Shown in pieces: positions 1 through 8,278 of a stretch of 41,272 nt of DNA; the first letter of the stretch is position 1, and every line of letters begins with the position of its first letter. The DNA is from JAWKUK01 sp041398605 (GTDB lineage Bacteria; Planctomycetota; UBA1135; GCA-002686595): the NCBI GenBank assembly GCA_041398605.1, contig JAWKUK010000035.1:1-41272 (forward strand), in the 5' to 3' direction. The notes under the pieces are model-generated. The model worked only from the letters and a program-made list of their open reading frames with translations. It made no database searches and was not told the DNA's origin. The translations under genes were made by a program, and so were the position numbers.

Positions 1-232
1 CTCGAGCACAACGACCGGCGGGGGCACCGGCACCGCCTGGATCGTGGAGCACCGTGGCGCCCCGGATCCAGGGACCGACGACGGCGAGGGTATCGGTGAG
101 CACTAGCGGCGCCAGCCGCGGCGGGAACTCGAACCAAACCGTCGCGGACCCCACCAGAGTCAGGGAGCCGCCCCCGGGCTCCCCGCTGAAGTTCAACCGC
201 GCGTCGGTCCCCCCGCGCACGGGTGAGGTCAC
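1..232 (-). CDS. Unknown protein, N-terminal part only (runs off the window start)
   Basis: A minus-strand reading frame stays open from about position 232 to the window edge, and almost every codon ends in G or C while second positions are mixed, which is the local coding signature. A GTG at 232-230 is a possible start, 23 nt after the stop of the NqrM-like gene, but the frame stays open further upstream into that gene, so the true start is uncertain. The visible part reads TSPVRGGTDARLNFSGEP and later VWFEFPPRLAPLVLTDTLAV, a beta-rich pattern without a signal peptide or membrane segment. I do not recognise a family. The close spacing suggests co-transcription with the NqrM-like gene. Confidence 0.4.
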   Translation of the reverse strand, partial: MTSPVRGGTDARLNFSGEPGGGSLTLVGSATVWFEFPPRLAPLVLTDTLAVVGPWIRGATVLHDPGGAGAPAGRCAR

Positions 233-255
233 GACGACGTTGGTGCCATCGCCCC

Positions 256-480
256 TCAGCCGCGTGCGCGTGCCGGTGCAGCGGCCTCGAGCTCCTGCTT
301 GCGGCTCTCGCAGATCGGCTTGTTCAGCCGCTCGCACAGGCAGTCCGCCAGCATCTTGCCCGACTTCGGGTCGACGCCACCGCAAGAGCCCTTGAGCGCT
401 TTGCCACGCACGATCACGCCCACCGCCATCGCGATGACCGCGATAATGAAGGCGCCGAAAGCTATGAAGAAGGTCTCCAT
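256..480 (-). CDS. nqrM: NqrM-like (DUF539) Na+-NQR maturation protein
   Basis: A 74-residue protein. Residues 4-24 form one transmembrane helix containing MAVGVI, followed by KALKGSCGG and cysteines at 33, 47, 49 and 57. This layout (short N-terminal anchor, KGSCGG, then a Cys-rich tail) matches the NqrM/DUF539 family, which helps deliver iron to the membrane core of the sodium-pumping NADH:quinone reductase. The ATG at 480 is chosen because an upstream extension of the frame to 735 would overlap the divergent dnaJ-like gene and lacks family similarity. No nqrA-F genes are in the window; they may lie to the left. The assignment rests on motif recognition of a short protein. Confidence 0.75.
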   Translation of the reverse strand: METFFIAFGAFIIAVIAMAVGVIVRGKALKGSCGGVDPKSGKMLADCLCERLNKPICESRKQELEAAAPARARG

Positions 481-624
481 GGGGCAGCATGGTATCCATT
501 CCGTCCCCTCGCCGGGGAGCGGACCGTCCTGGACCCGGTCTCGGCCCTGGACTGTGCGCTTGGGTCGCGTTTCGCCGTCGTGTAGGGCCGCCGTCGGGCA
601 GGGCCGCCGTAGTACAGTGACGCC
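481..624. promoter_or_regulatory. Divergent intergenic region between nqrM-like and cbpA-like genes
   Basis: These 144 bp separate two divergent starts (ATG at 480 minus, GTG at 625 plus) and must hold both promoters. The 11-mer AGGGCCGCCGT occurs twice in its last 45 bp. No CIRCE-type inverted repeat and no CTGCCA dyad like that upstream of groEL1 was seen. Confidence 0.4.
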
Positions 625-1662
625 GTGAAGTTCCAGGACTACTACGAGGTGCTCGGGGTCGAGCGTGACGCGACCCCCGAACGCATCAAGAAGGCCTACC
701 GCAAGCTGGCCCTGAAGTGGCACCCGGACCAACACCCGGAGGGCTCCGGCACGCCGGCAGAGCGCGCCGAAGCCGAAGAGCGCTTCAAGCGCATCAGCGA
801 GGCCTACGAGGTCCTCTCAGACCCCGAGAAGCGCGCGCGCTTTGACCGCTTCGGCCAGCGCTGGCAGCAAGGGCAGGAGTTCGAGCCCGAGGGCGGACAG
901 CGCCCCATGTCGCGCGAGGACTTCGAGGCCAACTTCGGCGGCGCCGGCGGCTTCAGCGACTTCTTCAAGGGCATGTTCGGCGACCAGTACCAGCGCGACT
1001 TCAGCCAACGCCCCCGCAGCCACGGCCGCAACCGCTTCCGCGGCGGCGACGTCCGCGCGGAGCTCTCGCTGGCGGTCTCCGACGCCCTCGACGGCGGCAA
1101 GCGCACGTTCCAGGTCTCAGGCCAAGCGACCTGCCCGACCTGCGGCGGCACCGGCTTCCTGGGCGAACACGTGTGCCCCACTTGCGCCGGCATCGGGCGC
1201 GTGCGCACGCCCAAGACGGTCGAGCTGAAGGTCCCGAGCGAGCTGCGCGACGGCCTGACGCTGCGGCTCAAAGGCCTCGGCGAACCCGGCGAAGAGGGCG
1301 GCGAGCCCGGCGACCTCTTCCTGACCCTGCGGCTCGCCGATGACGAGCGCGCGCGCGTGCTCGGCGACGACCTCGAGGCCCGCGCGACGGTGACCCCGTG
1401 GGGCGCCGAGCTCGGCACGAGCATCGACGTGCGCACCGCCCGCGGCACGGTGACCGTCAAGGTCCCGCCCGGCTCGCGCAGCGGGCGCAGGCTGCGCCTC
1501 GGGGGCCAGGGGCTCGCGAAGGCCGGCGGCGGCCACGGCGACTTCTACGTCAAGCTCGAGCTCGACCTGCCCCGCGACCTCTCCGCGCGGCAGAAGGAGC
1601 TCCTGCGTGAGCTGGGCGAGCCAAGCGGGCAGGGCGAGCAGGGCAAAGGAGCGCGAGCATGA
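625..1662 (+). CDS. cbpA: CbpA-like DnaJ-family co-chaperone with a reduced zinc-finger region
   Basis: A 345-residue Hsp40 protein that should stimulate a DnaK ATPase. Residues 4-77 are a J domain with the HPD motif at 33-35. A Gly/Phe-rich linker follows, then the C-terminal substrate-binding domains. Between them are two Cys pairs, CPTCGGTG (C170, C173) and CPTCAGIG (C184, C187), instead of the four CxxCxGxG repeats of DnaJ and the none of typical CbpA, so it is intermediate between the two types. The start is GTG at 625. The stop overlaps the next start (ATGA), and that gene looks like cbpM, which supports the CbpA role. Confidence 0.85.
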   Translation: MKFQDYYEVLGVERDATPERIKKAYRKLALKWHPDQHPEGSGTPAERAEAEERFKRISEAYEVLSDPEKRARFDRFGQRWQQGQEFEPEGGQRPMSREDFEANFGGAGGFSDFFKGMFGDQYQRDFSQRPRSHGRNRFRGGDVRAELSLAVSDALDGGKRTFQVSGQATCPTCGGTGFLGEHVCPTCAGIGRVRTPKTVELKVPSELRDGLTLRLKGLGEPGEEGGEPGDLFLTLRLADDERARVLGDDLEARATVTPWGAELGTSIDVRTARGTVTVKVPPGSRSGRRLRLGGQGLAKAGGGHGDFYVKLELDLPRDLSARQKELLRELGEPSGQGEQGKGARA

Positions 1663-1949
1663 GTCACGCGCCGATCGAACACGCTGGCGAGCGCTACCTC
1701 ACCCTCGAAGTGGTCGCTGAGCTCTACGAGGTCCAGGTGGTGCTGCTCCACACGCTCTATGAACGTGGCGCGTTCGGGCCCGGGCTGACGCACCGCGGCG
1801 CGCGCTGCATCGCGACGGTGCGGCTCGACCGAATCGCCACCGTCGCCCGCCTGCACCGCGTGTGCGGGCTCGACGTCGACGCGATCGTCGTCGCGCTCGA
1901 GCGTTTCCCAGTCGAGCTCCCCGCCGAGCTGCCCGCCGAGCCCACCTGA
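1659..1949 (+). CDS. cbpM: CbpM-like chaperone modulator (MerR-type helix-turn-helix fold)
   Basis: A 96-residue protein whose ATG overlaps the end of the CbpA-like gene by 4 nt, so the two are translationally coupled. It opens with LTLEVVAELYEVQVVLLHTLYERG, which fits the recognition helix of the MerR_2/CbpM family, and ends with LHRVCGLDVDAIVVALE, matching the 'LDW.GI.VAL' helix pair of E. coli CbpM. CbpM proteins bind the J domain of CbpA and block its action on DnaK. The C-terminus holds a short VELPAELPAEP repeat. Sequence similarity alone is weak for so short a protein; gene order makes the call likely. Confidence 0.7.
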   Translation: MSHAPIEHAGERYLTLEVVAELYEVQVVLLHTLYERGAFGPGLTHRGARCIATVRLDRIATVARLHRVCGLDVDAIVVALERFPVELPAELPAEPT

Positions 1950-1965
1950 GCGCCAGGCGCGCGCG

Positions 1966-3384
1966 CTACTGCCCGCCGCGGATGTCGTAGCAGAGCAGCC
2001 GCGCGGGCGCGCCGCCCAGCGGCTCCGCGTTGTTCTGGCAGACGTACAAGCGCCCGTGCGAGATCACGAGCGGCGTCCACGTCTCGCGCGCATAAAAGAG
2101 CGGCGCGCGCGCGAGGACCTCGAACTTGCCCTCGACGAAGCGCAGCGTCAAGAGTTGGCCGGTGTCGCCCAAGACCCACAGCGCGCCGTCGGCGAAGGTC
2201 ACAGAGCCCTTGCCGACGCTCGCCAGCACCGTGCGCGCGTCCGCGCCCGCACCGATCGCCTGCTCGAACTCGAGGTCCTTTCGCGCGAGCTCCTTGCCCG
2301 TCGCCGGGTCCAACGCGACGATCGCGCCGGTGCGGCCGGACACGCCATCGACGGCAAAGAGGACTCCGTCGACGTAGATCGGCGTCGCGAACTCAAGCGC
2401 GAGGCCACGCGAGTCGCGCCAGCGCTCCTGCACGCGCCCCTCCGCGTCGACGTCGACGAGCGCGCTCCCGACGTTGTACGCAGCGGTCAGGAACACGCTG
2501 TCACCGACCGGCACGGGGCTCGGGCCGTTGACCGACAGCGTCGTGCGGCTGCGGAACGGATACTCCGCGGTCAGCTCGCCGCTCGGCGTCAACACCATCA
2601 GCCCGCCGGTCGGCGGCCGTGACTCGCCGCCCGCGATGACGAGCACGCGCGCCTTGCCCGCGATCGTCGCCGGCACGGGCGAGGCGCAGCTCGGCCCCCA
2701 CTCCTTGCCCGCGCCCCAGCGCTGTTTGCCCGTCGCGAGCGCCAGCCCGACGACGCTCGGACCGCCCGGCGCGCCGACGTTCTGGATCACACAGTCGCCG
2801 ACGACGAGCGGCGAGGACACGACGCCGAAGTAGTCATCACCCACCTTGTATTCGACCGCCGTGTCGCGCTTCCAGACGACCTCGCCCGTCTCGAGCGCGA
2901 GGCACACGAGCGTCCCGCCGGCGCCATGCACGACGACGTGCCCCGCCGCGATCGCCGGCGTCGCGCGCGGGCCGCCGTTGTCGAAGTAGCGGCCCGAGTA
3001 GTCGCACGGAAAGGAGGAGCGCCAGCGCCGCGCGCCGGTCTCGGGGTCGAGGCAATCGACGTGGACCTGGCCCTCTTCGCGGTGCGTGAAGACGAGGCGC
3101 CCTTCGCCGACGGCGGGGCTCGCGAGGCCCTCGCCGCGCTCGACCGCCCAGACGAGCTTCGGGCCGGCTGCAGAGAAGCGGCTCGCGAGCGGGCGCTCCA
3201 GCGAGACGCCGTTGCGGCGCGGCCCGAGGAACGCGGGCCAGTCCTCGACGACCGCGCCGTCCGCGAGCGCGCCCCCTGTGACGGAAGCGGCGCGCGCGGG
3301 CGCCTCTTGAACGGGCAACGCAGGCGCAGGCGCAGGCGCGCACAAGGACGCGATGATCAGGGAGGCGAGGCGCATGATCGCCAT
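1966..3384 (-). CDS. Secreted PQQ-type beta-propeller protein
   Basis: A 472-residue protein with an N-terminal signal peptide (MAIMRLASLIIASLCAPAPA). The rest consists of repeated blades with the pattern 'D..TG...W': DPETGARRWRS, ALETGEVVWKRD, ALATGKQRWG and DPATGKELARKD. After the signal comes DWPAFLGPRRNGVS, the 'W..FRG..R.G' opening common in planctomycete outer-membrane propellers (PF13360-like). The family serves as a periplasmic scaffold or dehydrogenase-like fold; a PQQ cofactor is not implied. The start at 3384 is the first Met of the signal peptide; 3375 is an alternative. It lies 70 nt downstream of the glycosyltransferase gene and may share its transcript. Confidence 0.8.
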   Translation of the reverse strand: MAIMRLASLIIASLCAPAPAPALPVQEAPARAASVTGGALADGAVVEDWPAFLGPRRNGVSLERPLASRFSAAGPKLVWAVERGEGLASPAVGEGRLVFTHREEGQVHVDCLDPETGARRWRSSFPCDYSGRYFDNGGPRATPAIAAGHVVVHGAGGTLVCLALETGEVVWKRDTAVEYKVGDDYFGVVSSPLVVGDCVIQNVGAPGGPSVVGLALATGKQRWGAGKEWGPSCASPVPATIAGKARVLVIAGGESRPPTGGLMVLTPSGELTAEYPFRSRTTLSVNGPSPVPVGDSVFLTAAYNVGSALVDVDAEGRVQERWRDSRGLALEFATPIYVDGVLFAVDGVSGRTGAIVALDPATGKELARKDLEFEQAIGAGADARTVLASVGKGSVTFADGALWVLGDTGQLLTLRFVEGKFEVLARAPLFYARETWTPLVISHGRLYVCQNNAEPLGGAPARLLCYDIRGGQ

Positions 3385-3454
3385 AGCGTACCCCCAAGAG
3401 GCGTCCCTCCTGCCGCGCGCGCGCGCGAACCTGGGTCGCCCTCCCAAGCGGCGC

Positions 3455-5929
3455 TCACTTACGCTCGGCCGCGAACACACGTCGATCGACGGCGTCCTCG
3501 TGCACTTGCCAATGCGCGACGAGCGCGCCGGGCGACCTGGTCGCGTCATCGCTCTCGGCCGGCGCGGGCGCGCCCTTGGGCGCGGCGGGCGAGACGCGGA
3601 GCTCGAGCTGCTCGGGGGCCCCTCGATCGAGGCGCAGGAAGATGGACTCGGCATAGACCTGGCCGGGGCGCCATGTGGACGACGGCCGCTTCGGGTAGCC
3701 GACGGTGCCCGGGATCAGAGCTCGCGTCTGTACGGTGCGCCCGGTCGCTCCATCGACGAGCGTCAGCACGGCGCGCGCGTCGTGCTGCACATTTGGGTCC
3801 CCCGGCGAGCCTTCGGGCGCGGGCCGCGCGGCCGACCTCTGCCAGTACAGCGTCACGTGCAAGTAGCCACCGCGGCGCGCGTTCGAGCCAGCGTCCTCGA
3901 CGCCCACCAGCGCGACACCTGCGTTCAACGGCACCTGCAACGCCTGGGCTGACGCCGGCCTCACGGGCAGGACGCGGGGCAGCGGCAGGTAACGCGCCGA
4001 AGCCAGGGCCAAGACTAGGAGCGACGCGGATGCGGCCGCGACAGGTGCAAGGACCCGCATGCGCAAGCGGAACAGCGCGTCGAGGGCGCACGCCGCCGGC
4101 ATCACCAACATGGGCAGGATCGGCGCGCGGATGCGTCCCTCGACGAAGAACACAACGGTCGCCGTCGCGGAGAGGACGATGCACGCGACGAGCGCGCGCC
4201 AGCTCCAAACCCGCGGCACACCGCGCGCCACCATCAAGAGCGCGCCGGCGCCGGCCAGGAGCACGAGGAGCGGCATCCCGATCCACCCCTGCAGAGAGAG
4301 CCCGCGCAGCAGCGCCGAGGCGCCGAGGCCATGCACCTCGTAGTTCAAGACCGCCCGGCCTTCGTCGGCGCCGACAAAGCGCCCGACTTTGGCTGCCAAG
4401 AGCTCCAGGGCGCGCAGCGGTTCCAACTCGATCTCGCGCAGCGCCGCGCGCGTGATCGACTCGCCGCTCTCGGCGGTCCACGCGATGCCCGCCTTAAAGG
4501 CATCGGGCGTCGCAAAGCCGCCGGTCGCGTCACGGTTATTGCCGATCAAGAGGTTGCCGCCCCCGCTGTTCGTGATCAGCGACGGGAAGGGCGAGCTGTA
4601 GTTGAGCGCGGTCTGGGGCGCGACAACGAGCGTGAGCCCGATGAACAGCGCAGCGACGCGCCCAACGCGGACGCTCAACGACCGCGCCGCGACGCACGCT
4701 GCGACGAGGGCAAACACGGGCACAAGCACCAGCGCCGTCGGCCGAGTCAGCGCGGCAAAGCCGACGAGCGCGCCCGCGGCCGCAGCATGCCGCCAAGTGC
4801 CTGACGCGAGCACGATCAGGGCAAACGCCAAGAAGCCCGTGATCGCAGAGCCAACCGCGGCGATGTGCAGCGTCGTTTGATAGAAGGCGAGCGGCGCATA
4901 GAGCGCGACGAGGGCGCCTGCGATCGCAGCGACGCGCAGCCCTGCGAGGCGCGCGGTCGCGGCGGCGACCGCGCCGGCCGAGAGCGCGGCCAGCACGACG
5001 TTCGCAACGCGGAGCATCCAAAGCGCTGGGCCGAACATCGACGCCAGCGTCATGAGCCACCAGGTGTTGCCGGGGCTGAAGTACGACCCCCGCAAGGTGC
5101 TCGTGCCGGACAGCGTCGACCGCGACATCATCACGTAGTCGTCCGTGCTGAGCGAGGTGTGCCAGAACGTCGGATCGTTCGCCGCGCGCTCGTCCAGCAC
5201 GATCGCGCGCACCGCGAACGCGACGAGCGCGGTCAAAGAGACGAGCACAACCTCGCCCTTGGACACACGCCAGCGCCGCCCCAACCAGGTCCCGATGAGC
5301 CCACAGAGCGCGAGGACAAAGGCCACAGCGCTCGCGCCGCGGACGACCCCAACGAGCTGCGCCCGGCGCGCCAATGACCTGTCTGGCTCGACAGGGAACA
5401 GCCGCGCGGTCGGCAACGGGCGCCAATTCCCAAGGGGGCCGCGCTCTTCGAGCTGCACGAGGAAGGGCGCTGTCCCGCCGATGCGCGTGAAGCCGCCGGC
5501 GACGATCAGCTCGAGGCGGGGCGCGGGCTCGGTCCAGGCGACGTCGAACTCTTCCCGCACAAGCGGCGCGCCGCGCGCAGCCTTCGGGGGCGCACGGCGC
5601 AGGACGTCGACCCCCGCGAGGCGGACCGTGACGCCCCCCGGGTGCACGAGGCGCCATGTGGCCCTCCCAGGCGCGCCGCACCAGACGTATCCGTCGAGGC
5701 GCACGGAGTCGGTCGCGGGCGCGCGCTCGGTGAACGCAAACGAGCCCCCGTCGAGCATCGGCCAGGGCCAACGTTCGAGCACATACGTCGCGCGCTCGCC
5801 AACGCTCGATTCCCGGCGGAGACCGTTCTCGTGCCAGAAGAAGACGATGACGAGCTGCAGGACCAGCGCTGAGCAGGTGGCAATTGCCCAGGGCGCCGGC
5901 CTTTGGAGGAGGCGTCGTGCGGCGAGCAC
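3455..5929 (-). CDS. GT-C (GT39/ArnT-like) polytopic membrane glycosyltransferase
   Basis: An 824-residue membrane protein starting at a GTG. The first helix is at about 13-31. Residues 35-190 form an unusually large non-membrane domain of beta character, followed by around ten helices from 195 to 650. After the helix at about 225-245 comes STDDYVMM with D263 and D264, fitting the catalytic acidic pair of GT-C enzymes that use polyprenyl-phosphate sugars. NSGGGNLLIGNN at about 450 is a loop often seen in bacterial GT39-like proteins. The last 150 residues form a second soluble domain (LYWQRS, TRALIPG). It probably glycosylates a lipid or protein outside the membrane; the acceptor is unknown. 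Confidence 0.75.
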   Translation of the reverse strand: MLAARRLLQRPAPWAIATCSALVLQLVIVFFWHENGLRRESSVGERATYVLERWPWPMLDGGSFAFTERAPATDSVRLDGYVWCGAPGRATWRLVHPGGVTVRLAGVDVLRRAPPKAARGAPLVREEFDVAWTEPAPRLELIVAGGFTRIGGTAPFLVQLEERGPLGNWRPLPTARLFPVEPDRSLARRAQLVGVVRGASAVAFVLALCGLIGTWLGRRWRVSKGEVVLVSLTALVAFAVRAIVLDERAANDPTFWHTSLSTDDYVMMSRSTLSGTSTLRGSYFSPGNTWWLMTLASMFGPALWMLRVANVVLAALSAGAVAAATARLAGLRVAAIAGALVALYAPLAFYQTTLHIAAVGSAITGFLAFALIVLASGTWRHAAAAGALVGFAALTRPTALVLVPVFALVAACVAARSLSVRVGRVAALFIGLTLVVAPQTALNYSSPFPSLITNSGGGNLLIGNNRDATGGFATPDAFKAGIAWTAESGESITRAALREIELEPLRALELLAAKVGRFVGADEGRAVLNYEVHGLGASALLRGLSLQGWIGMPLLVLLAGAGALLMVARGVPRVWSWRALVACIVLSATATVVFFVEGRIRAPILPMLVMPAACALDALFRLRMRVLAPVAAASASLLVLALASARYLPLPRVLPVRPASAQALQVPLNAGVALVGVEDAGSNARRGGYLHVTLYWQRSAARPAPEGSPGDPNVQHDARAVLTLVDGATGRTVQTRALIPGTVGYPKRPSSTWRPGQVYAESIFLRLDRGAPEQLELRVSPAAPKGAPAPAESDDATRSPGALVAHWQVHEDAVDRRVFAAERK

Positions 5930-6102
5930 GAGAGGATCATAAGGTCCCCAAAGGGCGGCGCGGAAGGGCTACGCTCGCGCTGAGTTGTAGGCCTGTCCCA
6001 CATAGCGCATCGGGGACGCCCCCCCGCGCGGGGGCGTCCCAAAGCGGCAGGGCACACTGCGGGTTGGGCACACTGCGGGTTGGGCTCACTGCGGGCTGGG
6101 AC
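5930..6102. other. Intergenic stretch with terminator-like hairpin and tandem repeats
   Basis: These 173 bp lie between the fucosidase stop and the glycosyltransferase start, both minus-strand. They hold an 11-bp perfect stem and three copies of a 16-bp repeat, listed separately. No gene is visible. Confidence 0.6.
6013..6040 (-). terminator. Hairpin downstream of the fucosidase gene
   Basis: Positions 6013-6023 (GGGACGCCCCC) pair perfectly with 6030-6040 (GGGGGCGTCCC) across a 6-nt loop. It lies about 65 nt past the fucosidase stop on that gene's strand. There is no T-run after it, so it is either a terminator of the kind seen in GC-rich bacteria or an mRNA 3'-end stabiliser. Confidence 0.5.
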
Positions 6103-6105
6103 TCA
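6053..6105 (-). repeat. 16-bp tandem repeat anchored on the fucosidase stop codon
   Basis: On the plus strand the unit CACACTGCGGGTTGGG occurs at 6053-6068 and 6069-6084, then with two changes at 6085-6100. Next come ACTCACTGCG and the end of the coding sequence, whose GCAGTGA is the same end as in the repeat units. Read in gene direction, the array starts inside the stop codon; the next TGA follows 17 nt later in a different frame, and the outer copies have TGT instead. Confidence 0.8.
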
Positions 6106-8151
6106 CTGCGCGGCGAGCGCGTCGAGCCGCAGAGGCGCGAGCGGCTGCCCCCCAAGCGCCAGCTCGACCGAGAGGTCAGCGCCGCCGGTGCCGTTGAACC
6201 ACCCGACCTGCAAACGGTGCCAACCCGGCCCGAGCGCGACCTCGCCGCGCGCCACCTTGAAGCCGTGGAACCCGTCGTTGTCGACGACGCACTCGTCGCC
6301 GATCCAGAGCCGCGAGCCGTCGTCCGAGCCAAGCGCGAAGAGCGCGACCTCGGGGCGCTCGACCCAGAGCCACGCGGTGAAGCGCGCGGCGACGTGCTCG
6401 CGGCGCAGGTCGGGCGTGACCTCGACGGCGGTGACGAGCTCGGACGCGACGGGCTCCGTGTCGAAGTCGGGGACGCGCTCAAAGTCGCCTTCGTAGACGT
6501 CGCGGCGCAGGCCGCGGACGGAGGGCTCTGGCGCCCCCATTGTGCCGGGCCGAGGCTCGACCTGCTTGAATTCGGCGTAGGACGAGGCGCACGGAGCGCC
6601 GGCGGCGCTGAGCGTCGAGGCCTGCAAGCTCGCGCTCTGTGACAACGTCAAGCGCAGCGGGCCGTGGACGCTCGCGGCGGTCAGGCCGTTGAAGTGGACC
6701 TCGACGCCCAGCCCCGGCACGGGCGGCGTCACGACCGCCTCCAGCGTGTCGATGAACGTTGTTGTCCTCGAGGCAATGACCGGCGCGACGTAGGGCAGCG
6801 GCGCGCCCTCGAGTTCCAAGACGATGACGGTCGCGTATGGGTCCAAGTCGAGGCCCTGGGCGGTGACCTCGACGCCGCCGATCTCGTCCTGCGTTGTCTC
6901 GAGGCTCATATCCGGCGCGCCGAGCGGATACGCACGCGCGATGTGGTTGCCGATCGCGCCCAGGCGCAGGACGCCGGACGAAACAGCCTGCGGGCCGAGC
7001 AAGTGCACGAACAAGCGCGTCCGGTCGCTCTCGACACGCTGCGTAAGGCGCGCCCCATTGGACACACGAAACTGCGAGCGCTCGGTGCCATGGATCGCTT
7101 CCCCGTTGACGTCCATCCAGCGGCCGATCTCGCGCAGGCGCTCGACCGCGAGCGGCGGGAACGTCCCGTCGGGCCTGGGCCCGACGTTCAGCAGCAGGTT
7201 GCCGCCTTTCGAAACGACGTCGATGAGGGTATGGATGAGCGTGCGGGCGCTCTTCCACTCCGTGTCCGCCGCGTTCCACCCCCAGTGGCGATTCATCGTC
7301 ATGCACGTCTCCCAGTCGACGCCGAGGGGCGGCACCGTGGGCACGCTCTGCTCGGGCGTGCCGTAGTCGCCCGCAAAGCGCGGATCGGACGTCATGCCGT
7401 CCTGCCCGAACCCGACGTCGACGCGGTTGTTGACGATCACGTTCGGTTGCAAGGTGCGGCACAGGTCGTAGAGGGCCTGCCCGCGCTCGTGGTTCCACGT
7501 CGCCTCCCACTGCCCGTCAAACCACATCAGCCCGATCGGGCCATAACCCGTCAGCAGCTCACTGACTTGCTTCTGCAGGTGCACGGTGTAGCGCTCCATG
7601 CTCGCGTCGGCGGCGGGCCGCGGATCCCACGCGCGGCGCGGGAGGTAGTCGGGGTGGTGCCAGTCCATGATCGAGTGGTACCACCCGATCTGCAGGCCCT
7701 CGGCGCGCACTGCGTCGCTGAGCTCGCGCATCATGTCGCGCCGAAAGGGCGTGCGCTCGACGTCCCAGTCGGTGTGCGCCGAATCGAAGAGGCAGAACCC
7801 GTCGTGGTGTTTGGTCGTCACGACGACGTATTGCATGCCCGCGCCCTTGGCGAGCCGCGCCCATTCGGCGGCGTCGAAGCGCTCGACGGTGAAGCGCTCG
7901 GCGAGCGCCTCGTACTCCGCGAGCGGGATCTGCGCCGAGGACAGGAGCCACTCGCCGTACCCGTCGCGGTCGCCCCAACGCCCCTCGGGCACGGCGTAGA
8001 GCCCGAAGTGGACAAAGAGCCCGAAGCGCGCTTCGCGCCACCAGTCGAGGCGCGTGTCGGCCGGCGCGGCCTGGGTCGCAGGCTGGGCGAAGGTCCGCGG
8101 CGTGAGTGCGAGGCAAGCCAAGAGCCCCACGGCAAGGAAGCGAATGCGCAT
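6103..8151 (-). CDS. Secreted alpha-L-fucosidase (GH29) with C-terminal PA14-like domain
   Basis: A 682-residue protein with a signal peptide (residues 1-23, cleavage near FAQ-PA). Residues 34-360 are a GH29 catalytic barrel: WWREARFGLFVHFGLYAVPEG, then TTKHHDGF with H115 and H116, and GLMWFDGQW, where D212 is the expected nucleophile. GNLLLNVGPRPDG marks the end of the barrel. Residues from about 540 (DVYEGDFERVPDF ... GSDDGSRLWIGDE) form a PA14-like sugar-binding module seen in secreted glycosidases. It should release terminal fucose from algal or host glycans in the periplasm or outside. The general acid/base is not obvious by eye. A gene for another secreted protein lies upstream on the same strand. 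Confidence 0.9.
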   Translation of the reverse strand: MRIRFLAVGLLACLALTPRTFAQPATQAAPADTRLDWWREARFGLFVHFGLYAVPEGRWGDRDGYGEWLLSSAQIPLAEYEALAERFTVERFDAAEWARLAKGAGMQYVVVTTKHHDGFCLFDSAHTDWDVERTPFRRDMMRELSDAVRAEGLQIGWYHSIMDWHHPDYLPRRAWDPRPAADASMERYTVHLQKQVSELLTGYGPIGLMWFDGQWEATWNHERGQALYDLCRTLQPNVIVNNRVDVGFGQDGMTSDPRFAGDYGTPEQSVPTVPPLGVDWETCMTMNRHWGWNAADTEWKSARTLIHTLIDVVSKGGNLLLNVGPRPDGTFPPLAVERLREIGRWMDVNGEAIHGTERSQFRVSNGARLTQRVESDRTRLFVHLLGPQAVSSGVLRLGAIGNHIARAYPLGAPDMSLETTQDEIGGVEVTAQGLDLDPYATVIVLELEGAPLPYVAPVIASRTTTFIDTLEAVVTPPVPGLGVEVHFNGLTAASVHGPLRLTLSQSASLQASTLSAAGAPCASSYAEFKQVEPRPGTMGAPEPSVRGLRRDVYEGDFERVPDFDTEPVASELVTAVEVTPDLRREHVAARFTAWLWVERPEVALFALGSDDGSRLWIGDECVVDNDGFHGFKVARGEVALGPGWHRLQVGWFNGTGGADLSVELALGGQPLAPLRLDALAAQ

Positions 8152-8221
8152 GCGGATGTTTTACCCGAGGCGCGCGCGAGCTGCCCGACCTCAGGTAGCC
8201 GCCGCCGCGTCGCAACCTGCA

Positions 8222-8241
8222 GCGCGCAGCGCGCTGCGCGC
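8222..8241. terminator. Perfect 20-bp palindrome between two minus-strand genes
   Basis: GCGCGCAGCGCGCTGCGCGC is its own reverse complement. It lies about 40 nt past the stop of the propeller gene and about 70 nt upstream of the fucosidase start, so it could be a terminator or a protein-binding site. No T-run follows. Confidence 0.4.
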
Positions 8242-8278
8242 GGCGCGCCTCAAGGCGCAAGCGGACGGCGGGCGCAGG

